Below are positions 1 through 7,847 of a stretch of DNA of 64,000 nucleotides, piece by piece. Each line of letters starts with the position of its first letter. Within the stretch, counting starts at the first letter, position 1. The stretch lies in the NCBI RefSeq assembly GCF_013303125.1, contig NZ_JABTTE010000003.1, positions 62,001 to 126,000 of the forward strand. The letters run 5' to 3'. Below the pieces are notes generated by a model. The model made no database searches. It saw nothing but the letters and a program-made list of their open reading frames with translations, and had not been told where the DNA came from. Origin of the DNA: Calidifontibacillus erzurumensis (GTDB taxonomy: Bacteria > Bacillota > Bacilli > Bacillales > Bacillaceae_J). Position numbers and translations under genes: made by a program.

Positions 1-735
1 TAAAAACTCTATTAAATGGTTAGCCATGATTTGTGTTTCTTCATCTGGCGGTACAATTGTAGATGGAGAATCCATTTCATTGTTAATAACGATTCCTTTG
101 ATTTTATTGATGTCAACAGGAATACCAATTGTACCAATGCGATCTGATGCCTTTATTAATGGTATTGGCATACGTTCTCCCTGTTTGCCAGGATCATAAA
201 TATCATGAACTCCTTCAAAAGAAAGCGGATGTGCCAAATTTATTTCAACAATGATATTTTTTGCATGTTCAGCAAAAATTGCAGAATTTCCTACTTGTGT
301 TGTTGGAATAATCATTCCATCCTCAGTAATGGAAACCGCTTCCAAAATGGCATAATCAATTGAAATAATTCCTGAACGAACAAGTTCTGCCACATGTGAT
401 AAATGAATATCAACGAAATAAAAATCGCCTTCATTAATTTTTTTTCTCATTGCCGGGTCAGCTTGGAATGGCGAACGCTTATGGAGGATCCCGGATTCTG
501 CAAGTAATTTATCTGTATCAGCACCTAAAGATGCACCTGTGTACACACTAACTTTTAATGGTTCTTTTTCAGCTCTTTTTACTAACGCCCTTGGAACAAC
601 CTTTACGTCACCAGCTCTTGTAAATCCGCTTAAACCTAAAGACATCCCATCTTCAATCCAGCTAGCGGCTTCTTCAGCAGAAACTACACGATCAAGCAAC
701 TCTTCAATGCGAATGCGATTTTTAATATCTTCCAC
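1..735 (-). CDS. Acetyl-CoA hydrolase/transferase family CoA-transferase, N-terminal part
   Basis: The last 245 codons read at the window edge form the N-terminal half of an acetyl-CoA hydrolase/transferase family protein (the succinate:acetyl-CoA transferase type). The frame starts at a GTG, preceded by a strong AGGGGGAG site at a spacing of about six bases, and reads VEDIKNRIR. Visible family features are a nucleotide-binding-like N-domain and the stretch YTGASLGADTDK near residue 60. The catalytic Glu region would lie beyond the edge. Such enzymes move CoA between acetate and short dicarboxylates or acyl groups in the cytoplasm. It follows the LytTR regulator gene in the same direction with a 128-base gap, so regulation by that protein is possible. 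Substrate is not determinable here. Confidence 0.85.
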   Translation of the reverse strand, partial: MEDIKNRIRIEELLDRVVSAEEAASWIEDGMSLGLSGFTRAGDVKVVPRALVKRAEKEPLKVSVYTGASLGADTDKLLAESGILHKRSPFQADPAMRKKINEGDFYFVDIHLSHVAELVRSGIISIDYAILEAVSITEDGMIIPTTQVGNSAIFAEHAKNIIVEINLAHPLSFEGVHDIYDPGKQGERMPIPLIKASDRIGTIGIPVDINKIKGIVINNEMDSPSTIVPPDEETQIMANHLIEFL

Positions 736-863
736 TTCTACTCCCCCTGTAGATGTTTTTTTATTGCTATTTTACTGGAATTTTGTCAAAACAAGGGGAA
801 TTATGGATAGAATTGCAAAAAATTCGGATAAAACAGAAAATCTTAGGATGAAACAGAATTTTT

Positions 864-1505
864 TTACAACCCTAAAAGCTTTCGAAAATAGCTTGAATAA
901 GATTGGCTCACTGGAATTTCAGTACCATCTTTCATTTCCAATAAAAATGTTGAATGCGTATCAGGATGAATCATTTTGATTTTCGTAACATTAACGATAA
1001 ACGATCGGTGGCAGCGTATGAATATTTCTTTTGGCAAATAATAATCAAATTCATTCAAAGAATCTTTATGTGTCCCTGTACATTCTTCCGTAATAACATA
1101 CGTCTTACGGTTTTTTGCTTCTATGTACAAAACTTTTTCAAATGGAACTGGGATCCAACCATCATCAATTTTCACCGTCACCACAGAAGTCGCGCTTGAC
1201 AAAGTTGGAAAAATCGCAGTCACACAGCAACGGTCTCCATTCATATTAAATGGTACTGCCATCCCATAATACGGCACACCTAATACATCCCTGCTAATAA
1301 ATTCAGAAACTTTATGACCATCTTGTAAAGCTTTAAAGGTTATTGTTCCTTCTTTAATTGGGTCTCCAGGTTTTATTTTTAAATTGATCCGTTTACTTGG
1401 GCGATAATAAATGTATTTTTCGGTATTCGAAACGGCAATCGATGTTTCATCTGAAAATAACTCTGCTATGACATCAATTAAAGTCGAGAGGGAAAATTCG
1501 CCCAT
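864..1505 (-). CDS. LytTR-type transcriptional regulator with N-terminal sensor-like domain
   Basis: The C-terminal ~100 residues have the LytTR DNA-binding layout: VPFEKVLYIEA, a YYLPKEIFIRCHRSFIVNV core (each LytTR protein carries this RxHRSxIVN-like signature), then IPVSQSY..FRKLLGL. The N-terminal ~110 residues are not a response-regulator receiver (no Asp-phosphorylation motif); they resemble a PAS-like sensory module. The protein is therefore a one-component regulator, like PAS-LytTR proteins that sense ligands or heme, though no heme ligand is proven. I chose the ATG at 1505; a TTG nine bases upstream also fits but is too close to the GAGG site. It lies between an Fe-S/cytochrome b pair and a CoA-transferase gene, all on the same strand, and is a likely local regulator. 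Confidence 0.8.
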   Translation of the reverse strand: MGEFSLSTLIDVIAELFSDETSIAVSNTEKYIYYRPSKRINLKIKPGDPIKEGTITFKALQDGHKVSEFISRDVLGVPYYGMAVPFNMNGDRCCVTAIFPTLSSATSVVTVKIDDGWIPVPFEKVLYIEAKNRKTYVITEECTGTHKDSLNEFDYYLPKEIFIRCHRSFIVNVTKIKMIHPDTHSTFLLEMKDGTEIPVSQSYSSYFRKLLGL

Positions 1506-1626
1506 TGTCTCCAAACCTCACAATCTTATTTTCCTTTTTAAATTTTAATGCAAAATGCAAAATAAGCAAGACTATTATACCTCAATTAAAATTTGCTAAC
1601 AGGTATATTTTTAAGAAAAAATAAAT

Positions 1627-1653
1627 AGGAGCGACCAATACATAACCGCTCCT
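1627..1653 (-). terminator. Intrinsic terminator after cytochrome b gene
   Basis: A 7-bp stem AGGAGCG/CGCTCCT is followed on the minus strand by a T-rich tract, immediately downstream of the cytochrome b stop codon. It separates the Fe-S/cytochrome b pair from the LytTR gene. Confidence 0.75.
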
Positions 1654-2352
1654 TTATAGTGCCCTTCCTTGACTTCGATCTTTCAACTTTTCATCTTTTT
1701 CCTTCAGTTTTTTGTACCAAAGACTATGGCGGTGTTTTACATAACTTTCCTTAACATAACCAGAAAACATGCCCGGTAAAAGAGCTCTGTTTTCTTTAAA
1801 AAGAAATGCTGCCAAATGTCCTATGATTCCGAATATTAAAAGAAACGTTGCAAAATTATGAATATGTGCAGTCCAAAAAATTACTATATTTGGCATTGTA
1901 AAACCAGGAATATTTTTCACTATTTTTATTATTCCGGTAATAATTAATAACATAATGTTTGCACCAATAAATAAATATGCCAACCGCTGTTCTGCTAGAT
2001 ATTTGTCACTTTCCGGTTCTTTACCTTTGGTGATCATCGCTTTAATTATAAGAAAGGATTGTATTAGGTCTCCTCTCTTTGGCCAAATATCAAATTCTTT
2101 ACGAATGACATGGAGAACAATATGGTAAAAAACAATAAATAGCAACATAATGGCAGCTATATAATGTAACACTAATGTATCAAAATAATTCCCAAGCCAT
2201 TCAGCTCCCGGCAGCTTTGTTATATTATAACGTTTATATAACGGCATTTGTCCAAGACCGGAAATGATTAATAAAAAGATTGAAATAGCTGTTAGCCAAT
2301 GAACGATACGATTTGAAAGACTCTGTCTTAAAATCTTTTTTTCATCATTCAT
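1654..2352 (-). CDS. Cytochrome b, formate dehydrogenase gamma-subunit type
   Basis: This 232-residue protein has four or five predicted membrane helices with helix-embedded histidines (VHWLTAIS near residue 18, HYIAAIMLLFIVFYHIVLH near 70-90, AHIHNFATFL near 160-170). This is the arrangement of the b-type cytochrome subunit of formate dehydrogenase-N and Ni/Fe hydrogenases, which passes electrons between the Fe-S subunit and menaquinone. The start overlaps the end of the upstream Fe-S gene by eight bases, indicating translational coupling. A charged C-terminal tail (KKLKEKDEKLKDRS) faces the cytoplasm. No catalytic molybdopterin subunit is adjacent, so the physiological electron donor is unknown. 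Confidence 0.85.
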   Translation of the reverse strand: MNDEKKILRQSLSNRIVHWLTAISIFLLIISGLGQMPLYKRYNITKLPGAEWLGNYFDTLVLHYIAAIMLLFIVFYHIVLHVIRKEFDIWPKRGDLIQSFLIIKAMITKGKEPESDKYLAEQRLAYLFIGANIMLLIITGIIKIVKNIPGFTMPNIVIFWTAHIHNFATFLLIFGIIGHLAAFLFKENRALLPGMFSGYVKESYVKHRHSLWYKKLKEKDEKLKDRSQGRAL

Positions 2353-3361
2353 CCTCTTTCACCTTCCCTTTCATTGTCCGGTAAGCTACAACCCCAGCAG
2401 CAAACGCACCTGCAAGTGGAGCAATCAATGCGCTTTTCATCATACCATTAAAGGATTCAAGTTCATTATCGATTGCTACTTCCATTGTAGGCCGGCCTGG
2501 CTTTTCATCCCCTTTTGCAAGTTTATCTTTTTTTATAGCTTCATTAATTTTTTCAAAAGGTACTTTAGACACGTAAAAAGTGGAAGTTCCTCCATTTTCT
2601 TTATCCCCATAAACATATCCATTCATTTCGCTTGCTAAGTTATAGGCTAAGTTTCTCATTTCCTCCTTCGTACCAAAATGAATCGCATTTTTCGGACAGG
2701 CAGTTTTGCAAACTGGTTCTTCTCCTTTTGCTAATAAGTCAGCACAGAAATCACATTTATACATAACGCCACCGCCCGCTAATTCTGGCACAAGTTTCAA
2801 ATACAAGCCAACACCTGCTTGACGCTGGGGAATATCCCATGGACAAACATCCCTGCATTTAGCACCTCCCATACAATAACCATCATCAATCGTTACTGCA
2901 CCTTCTTTACTTTTCTTAATTGCACCAAAAGGACATAAATTTAAACATGTCGGATGATCACAATGCATGCATCTTCTTGGTAAAAATACTTCCTCAATTT
3001 TCCCCTCATGTTCCACTTGGACATGATCGACAAATGTCCAGTTGTACGGCGTTAAGCGGTTAGTTACCTCTTGCTTATCAGACCAGTCTTCAAATTTTTT
3101 TTGGGGCCAATAAGGTTTAATATCCTCTCTTTTTGGTTGCGGAAACCGATTTTCATTTTTCTCACGACAAGCAAGTACACATAATGGTATTTCTTTGCCC
3201 TTACATCCATCACATTTCGTCAAATCAATGACAGTCCCTTTTTCTATTCCAATCGGAATTTGTGCAACTACTTTGTCGATTCCCGATAACATAATCGTTG
3301 AAACAGCTCCTGCTTGGGCTGTCCGTTTTATAAAAGTTCTTCTTGTAATTTGCCCAGACAT
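2345..3361 (-). CDS. Tat-exported four-cluster ferredoxin-like electron-transfer subunit
   Basis: The N-terminus carries a twin-arginine signal (TRRTFIKR, residues 6-13) followed by a hydrophobic stretch. Cysteine groups follow: C50/C53/C61/C65, then CMHCDHPTC..CP, a shorter group CMGGAKC..CPW, and CDFC..CKTACP near residue 220. This is the four-[4Fe-4S] layout of the formate dehydrogenase beta / DMSO-reductase B family. A hydrophobic C-terminal segment near residue 310 (LIAPLAGAFAAGVVA) would anchor it outside the membrane, as in FdnH. It is translationally coupled to the downstream cytochrome b gene. The SD lies in one arm of a strong hairpin (separate entry). What is odd is that neither side has the catalytic molybdoenzyme subunit; it may lie elsewhere in the genome or another donor is used. 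Confidence 0.88.
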   Translation of the reverse strand: MSGQITRRTFIKRTAQAGAVSTIMLSGIDKVVAQIPIGIEKGTVIDLTKCDGCKGKEIPLCVLACREKNENRFPQPKREDIKPYWPQKKFEDWSDKQEVTNRLTPYNWTFVDHVQVEHEGKIEEVFLPRRCMHCDHPTCLNLCPFGAIKKSKEGAVTIDDGYCMGGAKCRDVCPWDIPQRQAGVGLYLKLVPELAGGGVMYKCDFCADLLAKGEEPVCKTACPKNAIHFGTKEEMRNLAYNLASEMNGYVYGDKENGGTSTFYVSKVPFEKINEAIKKDKLAKGDEKPGRPTMEVAIDNELESFNGMMKSALIAPLAGAFAAGVVAYRTMKGKVKEDE

Positions 3362-3367
3362 AAAATT

Positions 3368-3408
3368 ACCCCCTATCGTATTTTATTATATGATATACGA
3401 TAGGGGGT
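3368..3408 (-). promoter_or_regulatory. Perfect hairpin enclosing the SD of the Fe-S subunit gene
   Basis: A 14-bp uninterrupted stem (3368-3381 pairs with 3395-3408, 13-base loop) lies just upstream of the start codon at 3361. In the minus-strand mRNA the GGGGG run that serves as SD forms the base of the 3' arm. On the plus strand the same stem is followed by seven T residues and looks like an intrinsic terminator, although no plus-strand gene reads into it. It may be an RNA switch, a protein-binding dyad or an antisense-facing terminator. Confidence 0.6.
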
Positions 3409-3450
3409 TTTTTTGTAAATATTGTATCTAAATATTTTGGCTAAATGTTT

Positions 3451-3978
3451 TTATTCTTTAATGAGTCCAGAAATTAAGAATTGCTTCGTTTTTTCTTTTC
3501 CAAGCAATTCATAATCAATCTGCATGGCTGTGATATTATTACTGTAATTTTCATTTTTAATGATAAGTTTGGCTACAATATTTAAGTTTTTTGTAGTGAC
3601 TTCGTAATTTTCAACTGGTGTATAATGATCAAGTAATTTTAATTGCCTAGCTTCTTCTTCTAAGATAACTCCATCCGCACTAGCACTCGTTGCAGCTTTT
3701 TCATCGATATAAAATGTTATTGATAATTGATCATCATCTTCATCTAAAAAAGAACCATCTTTTTTAATAAAACGTATATCTTTTAAAATTGGTTTCCCAT
3801 TTCCATAGTAAGCTAAATCATAGCTCAAATAAATTGGTTGGTTGATGACAACATCATCTTTCTTTAATAACATATAACGATTTAAATTAAATTCATCATT
3901 ATTAGTTAAACTCAAATAAAAAAGCCAGCCAACTAAAATAACAAATAACGAAATGATAATTAAAACGATTTTCTTCAT
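3451..3978 (-). CDS. Hypothetical membrane-anchored extracytoplasmic protein
   Basis: I do not recognise a family for this 175-residue protein. Residues 4-23 (IVLIIISLFVILVGWLFYLS) form a single N-terminal membrane segment or uncleaved signal; the rest is soluble, acidic and rich in beta-prone segments, with a DEDDDQ patch near residue 80. There is no lipobox Cys. An SD-like GGAG precedes the ATG. It stands alone between the Fe-S/cytochrome b pair (about 90 bases downstream) and the divergent Lin0512-family gene. Confidence 0.6.
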   Translation of the reverse strand: MKKIVLIIISLFVILVGWLFYLSLTNNDEFNLNRYMLLKKDDVVINQPIYLSYDLAYYGNGKPILKDIRFIKKDGSFLDEDDDQLSITFYIDEKAATSASADGVILEEEARQLKLLDHYTPVENYEVTTKNLNIVAKLIIKNENYSNNITAMQIDYELLGKEKTKQFLISGLIKE

Positions 3979-4165
3979 ACTAATACCACTCCTTGATCAA
4001 CAATGTAAATTATTTTATAAATAAGTTTTTTAAAATACAATAGGTTTTCAAAAATTGCAAACTTTTTTCACAATCTTAAATGAAACAGAAAATTAATAAA
4101 TTGGACAGCTAATTGAAAAAAAGATAATCTAATTAATGGAATGAATGATAGGAGGATTGATTACA

Positions 4166-4525
4166 ATGGAAAAAATAATGTTCATCGAAACGGGTATGGG
4201 TATTGATGTACATGGCCAAGACATAACGCGTGCAGCCGTTCGAGCCGTGCAAAATGCAATTCACTACAATTCAATGCCGGGAATTCGTTCTGTTTTACCT
4301 AATAACAGTCTAGACAACATGCGCGTCAATGTCAGACTTGCTGTTCCTTGCGACAAGGATAAACTTGATATTGACACAGTTAAAAATGTAATTCCCTTTG
4401 GACAAGTTACAGTTGAAATCGTTGACGGTGGAATGACAACGACAAGCGGGATTGTGCTCAAAGATAAAGGTGATAAAAACGATCAAATGTATATCGTAAT
4501 CGCAGCAGTCGAAGTCGGCTATTAA
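4166..4525 (+). CDS. Lin0512 family protein
   Basis: This 119-residue protein has the features of the Lin0512/TIGR02058 family: a short beta strand (KIMFIETGMG), the motif GQDITRAAVRAVQNAI around residues 17-32, and a glycine-rich VDGGMTTTSGI near residue 85. The family is widespread in Firmicutes and its biochemical role is not established. The start was set at the ATG at 4166 because a GGAGG sits eight bases before it; an in-frame ATG 21 bases upstream lies ahead of that SD. It is a single-gene unit transcribed away from the neighbouring minus-strand genes. Confidence 0.8.
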   Translation: MEKIMFIETGMGIDVHGQDITRAAVRAVQNAIHYNSMPGIRSVLPNNSLDNMRVNVRLAVPCDKDKLDIDTVKNVIPFGQVTVEIVDGGMTTTSGIVLKDKGDKNDQMYIVIAAVEVGY

Positions 4526-4582
4526 CATGTTCTCATCTTTCCCCTATTACTTTGACAAAAGTAAATTTTATACCATAGAAAA

Positions 4583-4615
4583 AAGAGGTTAACCCAAATA
4601 CTTGGTCAACCTCTT
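4583..4615 (-). terminator. Terminator shared between the Lin0512 gene and ilvE
   Basis: A 12-position stem with one mismatch (AAGAGGTTaACC pairs with GGTcAACCTCTT) is followed on the minus strand by TTTTTTC, directly after the ilvE stop codon. It lies between convergent genes and may also stop plus-strand transcription. Confidence 0.8.
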
Positions 4616-4627
4616 AATCTTTATGTG

Positions 4628-5701
4628 TTATTCTACTGTTACAATCCAGCCAAATGGATCTTCTACAGTACCATATTGTATTCCTGTTAAAGTATCATAA
4701 AGCTTCTTCGATAACGGACCGGTTTCACCGTTGTTTAAAACAATTTTTCGATCCTTCCATAAAAGCTCACCAACTGGCGATATAACAGCAGCTGTTCCAG
4801 TACCGAATGCTTCCTCCAATAATCCTTTATCGTAAGCCTCATATATTTCTTCAATAGATATTTTTCGTTCTTCAACCGGAATGTTCCAATATTTTAGCAA
4901 CTGAATAATAGAATCTCTAGTAATACCAGGTAAAATGCTTCCGCTTAATTCAGGAGTGACAACTTTTCCGTCAATTTTAAAGAAAATATTCATGCTGCCA
5001 ACTTCTTCAACATATTTATGTTCGATACCATCCAACCACAATACTTGTGAGTAACCTTTTTGGGAGGAAATTTCCTGCGCTTTTAAACTAGCAGCATAGT
5101 TTCCTCCAGTTTTTGCTGTCCCGGTTCCGCCTTTGACAGTGCGAACATACTCGTTTTCCACAAGAATTTTAACAGGATTTAAACCTTCTTTATAATAAGC
5201 TCCTACTGGAGACATGATGATCATAAATTTATATTGTGATGATGGAGCAACACCTAAGAATGGTTGTGTTGCAATAATAAACGGACGGATATAAAGAGAA
5301 GTTCCTTCCGCAGTAGGAATCCAGTCTTTGTCAATCGATACTAATTGCTTTAAAGCTTTTAATGCAAATTGTTCGTCAATTTTTGGAATTACCATTCGGT
5401 CATTAGACTGGTTTAGACGTTCCATATTTTTTTCAGGTCTAAACAATTGGACTTTACCTTCTTTTGTAACATAGGCTTTTAACCCTTCAAAAACCGTTTG
5501 CCCGTAGTGGAAAACAACAGATGAAGGATCTAAAGTGATTGGTTGATATGGAACGATCCTTGGATCATGCCATCCTTTTCCTTCCGTATAATCCATAATG
5601 AACATGTGATCTGTAAAAATTTTACCAAATTGCAATTGGTCTGCATTTGGTTTCTGTTTTTTAGTGGTGCTTAATTCAACTTTAATGGTTTGATCAAGCA
5701 T
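4628..5701 (-). CDS. ilvE: Branched-chain amino acid aminotransferase
   Basis: A fold-type IV PLP aminotransferase of 357 residues that interconverts leucine, isoleucine and valine with their 2-oxo acids, using 2-oxoglutarate/glutamate. The PLP lysine lies in TAKTGGNY near residue 197, and [10 protein letters not shown] and [11 protein letters not shown] are typical of the long bacterial BCAT group (Bacillus YbgE/YwaA). The ATG follows AAGGAGATGACTTAG. About 90 bases upstream is a CodY-like box with two mismatches (separate entry), agreeing with the CodY control of BCAT genes in Bacillus. ilvD and ilvA of the same pathway lie elsewhere in the window. Confidence 0.95.
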   Translation of the reverse strand: MLDQTIKVELSTTKKQKPNADQLQFGKIFTDHMFIMDYTEGKGWHDPRIVPYQPITLDPSSVVFHYGQTVFEGLKAYVTKEGKVQLFRPEKNMERLNQSNDRMVIPKIDEQFALKALKQLVSIDKDWIPTAEGTSLYIRPFIIATQPFLGVAPSSQYKFMIIMSPVGAYYKEGLNPVKILVENEYVRTVKGGTGTAKTGGNYAASLKAQEISSQKGYSQVLWLDGIEHKYVEEVGSMNIFFKIDGKVVTPELSGSILPGITRDSIIQLLKYWNIPVEERKISIEEIYEAYDKGLLEEAFGTGTAAVISPVGELLWKDRKIVLNNGETGPLSKKLYDTLTGIQYGTVEDPFGWIVTVE

Positions 5702-5789
5702 CTAAGTCATCTCCTTGTACGATAAAAAAATCAAATTATTAAAGTATTTTCCACTTACTATTGTAAAACTAAAGCAGGAAGTATAACAG

Positions 5790-5804
5790 ACTTTTATGAA
5801 AATT
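5790..5804 (-). promoter_or_regulatory. Candidate CodY-binding site upstream of ilvE
   Basis: Read on the minus strand the sequence is AATTTTCATAAAAGT, which differs from the 15-base CodY consensus AATTTTCWGAAAATT at two positions. It sits about 90 bases before the ilvE start, where a promoter would be expected. In Bacillus CodY represses branched-chain amino acid genes when isoleucine and GTP are plentiful. Confidence 0.5.
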
Positions 5805-5821
5805 TTTTATCAAAATAAAAA

Positions 5822-6628
5822 TTAGTTTTTTTGGAATTGCAAAACTTGTTCGATTGCCTCTGCAACTGTTTCGACAATATAATTAGCATTTCTTTTTACT
5901 TGGTCATGAGCTGTTGCCATTGCAAAACTGTTATGAGTTATTTGGAACATTGGTATATCGTTAAAAGAATCGCCAATGCAGGCGATTTGATTGGAATTAA
6001 TACCAATATGTTTTATTAAAATATCTACTGCATTTCCTTTACTAATATTTTTTGGCATCACATCAAGAATTTGAGCTTCTGAAATATAAGTATCAAGCTC
6101 ATTCGGGAATGCCTCTTGTAACTCTTCTTGAATCATCCGAATCCTTTTTTCAGGACCATTAATAATAATTTTAGATGCTTGGATCGTTTTACCGATTTTC
6201 ATTGGCAGATTCTTTTCTTCTTCAATTGGACTGAACAATCTTTTTTCGATTCTTAAAATTGTCTCGTCTTTTATTTCTACATATTCTTTATCAATCGTTG
6301 ATACAATCGTTATCACATCTTTTTCAATTACTCTATTATAGACTTCTCTAGCAATCTCGGGATCAAACGCTGTTTTATGCAGTGCTTCATTGTTTTTTGA
6401 AAAGATAAATGCACCGTTTTGGCTGATCCGATAAAATTCAGGTTCGTTCCATTTTGGACAAATCATCGTTGCAACTGCCCGAATATCAATGTCTTTTCTA
6501 CCTGATGCCAAACAAATATCGATACCGGCTTCTAAAGCTTTGTTAATAGCTTCAATGTCATCATCACGTACTTTATTGTCAATTGTTAGTAAAGTTCCAT
6601 CTAGATCGCTTACAAACATTTTTATCAT
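5822..6628 (-). CDS. Cof-type HAD-IIB family phosphatase
   Basis: A 268-residue haloacid dehalogenase-like hydrolase. Motif I is FVSDLDGTLL (residues 5-14, nucleophile Asp), motif II is the LASGR segment near residue 40, and motif IV is GDSFNDIPMF near residue 222. The large cap between motifs II and III identifies the IIB (Cof) subclass, which dephosphorylates sugar phosphates, FMN or pyridoxal phosphate. Substrate cannot be told from sequence. It is monocistronic by appearance, with a separate gap to ilvE and to the CoA-transferase gene. Confidence 0.9.
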   Translation of the reverse strand: MIKMFVSDLDGTLLTIDNKVRDDDIEAINKALEAGIDICLASGRKDIDIRAVATMICPKWNEPEFYRISQNGAFIFSKNNEALHKTAFDPEIAREVYNRVIEKDVITIVSTIDKEYVEIKDETILRIEKRLFSPIEEEKNLPMKIGKTIQASKIIINGPEKRIRMIQEELQEAFPNELDTYISEAQILDVMPKNISKGNAVDILIKHIGINSNQIACIGDSFNDIPMFQITHNSFAMATAHDQVKRNANYIVETVAEAIEQVLQFQKN

Positions 6629-6724
6629 AAAAACTACTCCTACTACTATTTCGTTAATTTCCTCTCCTTATCTTACCCTATCAGCCGGCAAAAAACAAAA
6701 GAATCATACACTTTAATCTGTTTC

Positions 6725-7798
6725 TTAATTTTCAATTTTGTTCAAAATTTCAGTCGTATGTTCACCGACTGCTGGTGGTTTCCGCAATTCATCTTGTAAA
6801 AATAGAGGGTTTGTTTTTACTTGACGAATGCCATCCAGTTCAAAAATAAGCTCTTTTTCTTTTATGTAATGAAATTCTGTAAGCTCTCCTGCCTCGAGAA
6901 CAGGTGTTAAGCAACAATCAACCTCTTGGCTAAAAGCAATCCACTCTTGAAATGTTTTGCTTTTAAAAAGACTTTTTACATCCTCATAAATTGGATTATT
7001 AGAATCTGTTTTTGTTAAATACCCATCTACCCATGATGGTCTTCCTACTCCATTGCAGAAATTTCTCCAAAACTTCTGTTCTAAAGCTGCTAAACTAACA
7101 AAACGATGGTCGCTCGTCTCATATATAGCATAGTTAATAATCATGCCAGCCAATAAATCCACACCATGCTGAAATCCAGTTTCATTTTCAATTAAGACGT
7201 GGTTCCCCATTAATGAAATCATTACATCTGCAAGGGATATGTCTATATACTGACCCTCTCCATTTTTCTCACGGCTAAATAGAGCTGCTAAAATTGCTTC
7301 ATTTGCAGCAATCCCACCAATCATATCAGCAAATGTATGAGTTGGATGAACCGGCTTACCGTTTTCATCTTTTAATTGCGCTAGAACACCGCTTATAGAC
7401 ATATAATTAAGATCATGACTGCCTAGTTGGCTCAGTGAACTTTGCTGGCCGAAACCTGTTATTGAGCAATAAATGATGTTTCGATTTATTTTTTTTACCG
7501 TTTCATAGTCAAGACCAAGCCTTGCCATCACACCTGGACGGAAGCTTTCGATTACAACATCTGCTTCCCTAATTAAATCAAGTACTGCTTGCTGTCCAGA
7601 TTCTTCTTTTAAATTTATACATATGCTCTTTTTATTACGATTATTGGCTAAGAATAAGAAATTGTTCATTGATCGGGCTGGTTCACCGCCTACTGGTTCA
7701 ACTTTAATTACTTCAGCCCCCAAATCTGCTAGACGCATACTCGCAAATGGACCAGGCAAATATACTGTGAAATCAATAACCCGTACGTTTTTTAGCAT
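6725..7798 (-). CDS. Family III (CaiB/BaiF) CoA-transferase
   Basis: The protein begins with the family signature (VIDFTVYLPGPFASMRLADLGAEVIKVE, an early segment I recognise by its PGPF..LADLGAEVIKVE parts). An Asp in GSHDLNY near residue 137 matches the catalytic aspartate that forms the acyl-anhydride intermediate. Family members transfer CoA to carnitine, formate/oxalate, bile acids or racemise 2-methylacyl-CoA. At 357 residues it is nearest in length to the alpha-methylacyl-CoA racemase group, but the substrate is not assignable. The ATG follows GAGGGGGATTTGGG. The MFS permease gene lies 50 bases upstream in the same direction, suggesting uptake and CoA activation of one compound. Confidence 0.88.
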   Translation of the reverse strand: MLKNVRVIDFTVYLPGPFASMRLADLGAEVIKVEPVGGEPARSMNNFLFLANNRNKKSICINLKEESGQQAVLDLIREADVVIESFRPGVMARLGLDYETVKKINRNIIYCSITGFGQQSSLSQLGSHDLNYMSISGVLAQLKDENGKPVHPTHTFADMIGGIAANEAILAALFSREKNGEGQYIDISLADVMISLMGNHVLIENETGFQHGVDLLAGMIINYAIYETSDHRFVSLAALEQKFWRNFCNGVGRPSWVDGYLTKTDSNNPIYEDVKSLFKSKTFQEWIAFSQEVDCCLTPVLEAGELTEFHYIKEKELIFELDGIRQVKTNPLFLQDELRKPPAVGEHTTEILNKIEN

Positions 7799-7847
7799 CC
7801 CAAATCCCCCTCATAATATCCTCGTGTAAATGCCCCTTGATCTTAAT

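Noticed and set aside
539-979. Plus-strand open frame of 146 codons
   Set aside because: It lies opposite the CoA-transferase and LytTR genes, has no SD and resembles no protein; it is an antisense shadow.
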